Shown one piece after another: positions 13,297 to 13,526 of a DNA stretch of 13,526 nt. The translations under genes were made by a program, and so were the position numbers. The notes beneath the pieces were generated by a model. That model searched no databases, was not told the origin of the DNA, and saw nothing but the letters and a program-made list of their open reading frames with translations. The first letter of the stretch is position 1. Every line of letters begins with the position of its first letter. This DNA is from Lautropia sp. (lineage in GTDB: Bacteria > Pseudomonadota > Gammaproteobacteria > Burkholderiales > Burkholderiaceae_E): positions 1 to 13,526 of the forward strand of contig JACCRJ010000617.1 in the NCBI GenBank assembly GCA_013813615.1, written 5' to 3'.

Positions 13297-13526
13297 ATGA
13301 GTCATTCCCGGAATTACAAGGCGCCAGGCCATATCGGCAAGCTCAGTGTGATGAGTATCGCCGTAGCGGTTGCGTTAGCAGGCGGCTATGCGGAGGCGTC
13401 GAGTCACCGCGAAGGACCGTTCATCGCAATGCAACCAGCCGTCGACGGCACGGACTTCTACATGTTCCGCAGCTACGAAGATGGTTGGACCAACCACGTC
13501 ACGCTGCTTGCAAACTATATTCCCTC
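13297..13526 (+). CDS. DUF4331 domain-containing exported protein, partial 5' end
   Basis: The first 76 codons are present; the gene runs past the right edge. The start is ATG 13297 with AGAGGA (13283-13288) eight bases upstream. Residues 1-31 form a signal peptide (Lys/Arg n-region, hydrophobic VMSIAVAVALAGGY, cleavage near AEA-SSH). The mature N-terminus SSHREGPFIAMQP, then VDGTDFYMFRSYE and a VTLLANYIP segment, is the characteristic start of DUF4331 proteins, secreted proteins of unknown function common in proteobacteria. The own upstream region and change in base composition suggest it is a separate transcription unit from the transport operon. Confidence 0.85.
   Translation, partial: MSHSRNYKAPGHIGKLSVMSIAVAVALAGGYAEASSHREGPFIAMQPAVDGTDFYMFRSYEDGWTNHVTLLANYIP

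Noticed and set aside
1..13526. CRISPR array, tRNA/rRNA, transposase or phage genes
   Set aside because: No regularly spaced repeats, no tRNA-like cloverleaf, and no mobile-element proteins were seen on either strand.

Overview
This is a high-GC window that looks like a Burkholderiales (betaproteobacterial) chromosome. The grounds are a Bug/TctC-type receptor next to catabolic genes, a GC-rich hairpin repeat of a kind I associate with Burkholderiales intergenic DNA, and strong G/C preference at third codon positions. No RNA genes, CRISPR array, insertion sequence or phage genes were seen.

Left block (1-5281, mostly minus strand) is a catabolic gene cluster, read right to left. It holds a periplasmic tripartite-tricarboxylate-type solute receptor (3969-4940), an enolase-superfamily dehydratase or racemase (2768-3916), the truncated N-terminal part of a D-2-hydroxyacid dehydrogenase (2424-2786), a second enolase-superfamily enzyme (1285-2427), a DapA-family aldolase or lyase (93-1040), and the signal peptide of a further exported protein cut by the window edge (1-90). 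This fits uptake of a sugar acid or similar hydroxy acid, dehydration to a 2-keto-3-deoxy acid, and retro-aldol cleavage; the substrate is not determined. Just upstream, on the plus strand, lies the C-terminal remnant of a GntR/FCD regulator (5063-5281). Between it and the receptor gene is a near-perfect 15-bp palindrome (5031-5045), a likely operator.

Middle block (5327-6819, minus strand) has two genes: a small exported Ser/Ala-rich protein and a DUF2145-type lipoprotein. They seem unrelated to the catabolic blocks.

Right block (7039-13046, plus strand) looks like one operon behind a TTGACA promoter. It encodes a complete LIV-type ABC importer (binding protein, two permeases, two ATPases), then a 4-oxalocrotonate-tautomerase-family protein and an SMP-30/gluconolactonase-like hydrolase. 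Two ATGA/GTGA overlaps and other short gaps support co-transcription. Import followed by tautomerisation and lactone hydrolysis suggests an aromatic-derived or lactone-forming acid, by inference only. The C-terminal tail of the second permease is encoded by a palindromic GC-rich repeat.

Right edge: after a 250-bp intergenic region, a DUF4331 secreted protein starts at 13297 and runs out of the window.

I did not find a clearly new system. The most notable items are the tautomerase that lacks both substrate-binding arginines, the decayed regulator beside an intact operator, the truncated dehydrogenase kept in translational overlap, the repeat-derived permease tail, and the DUF2145 protein with a His...Cys arrangement like permuted NlpC/P60 enzymes.
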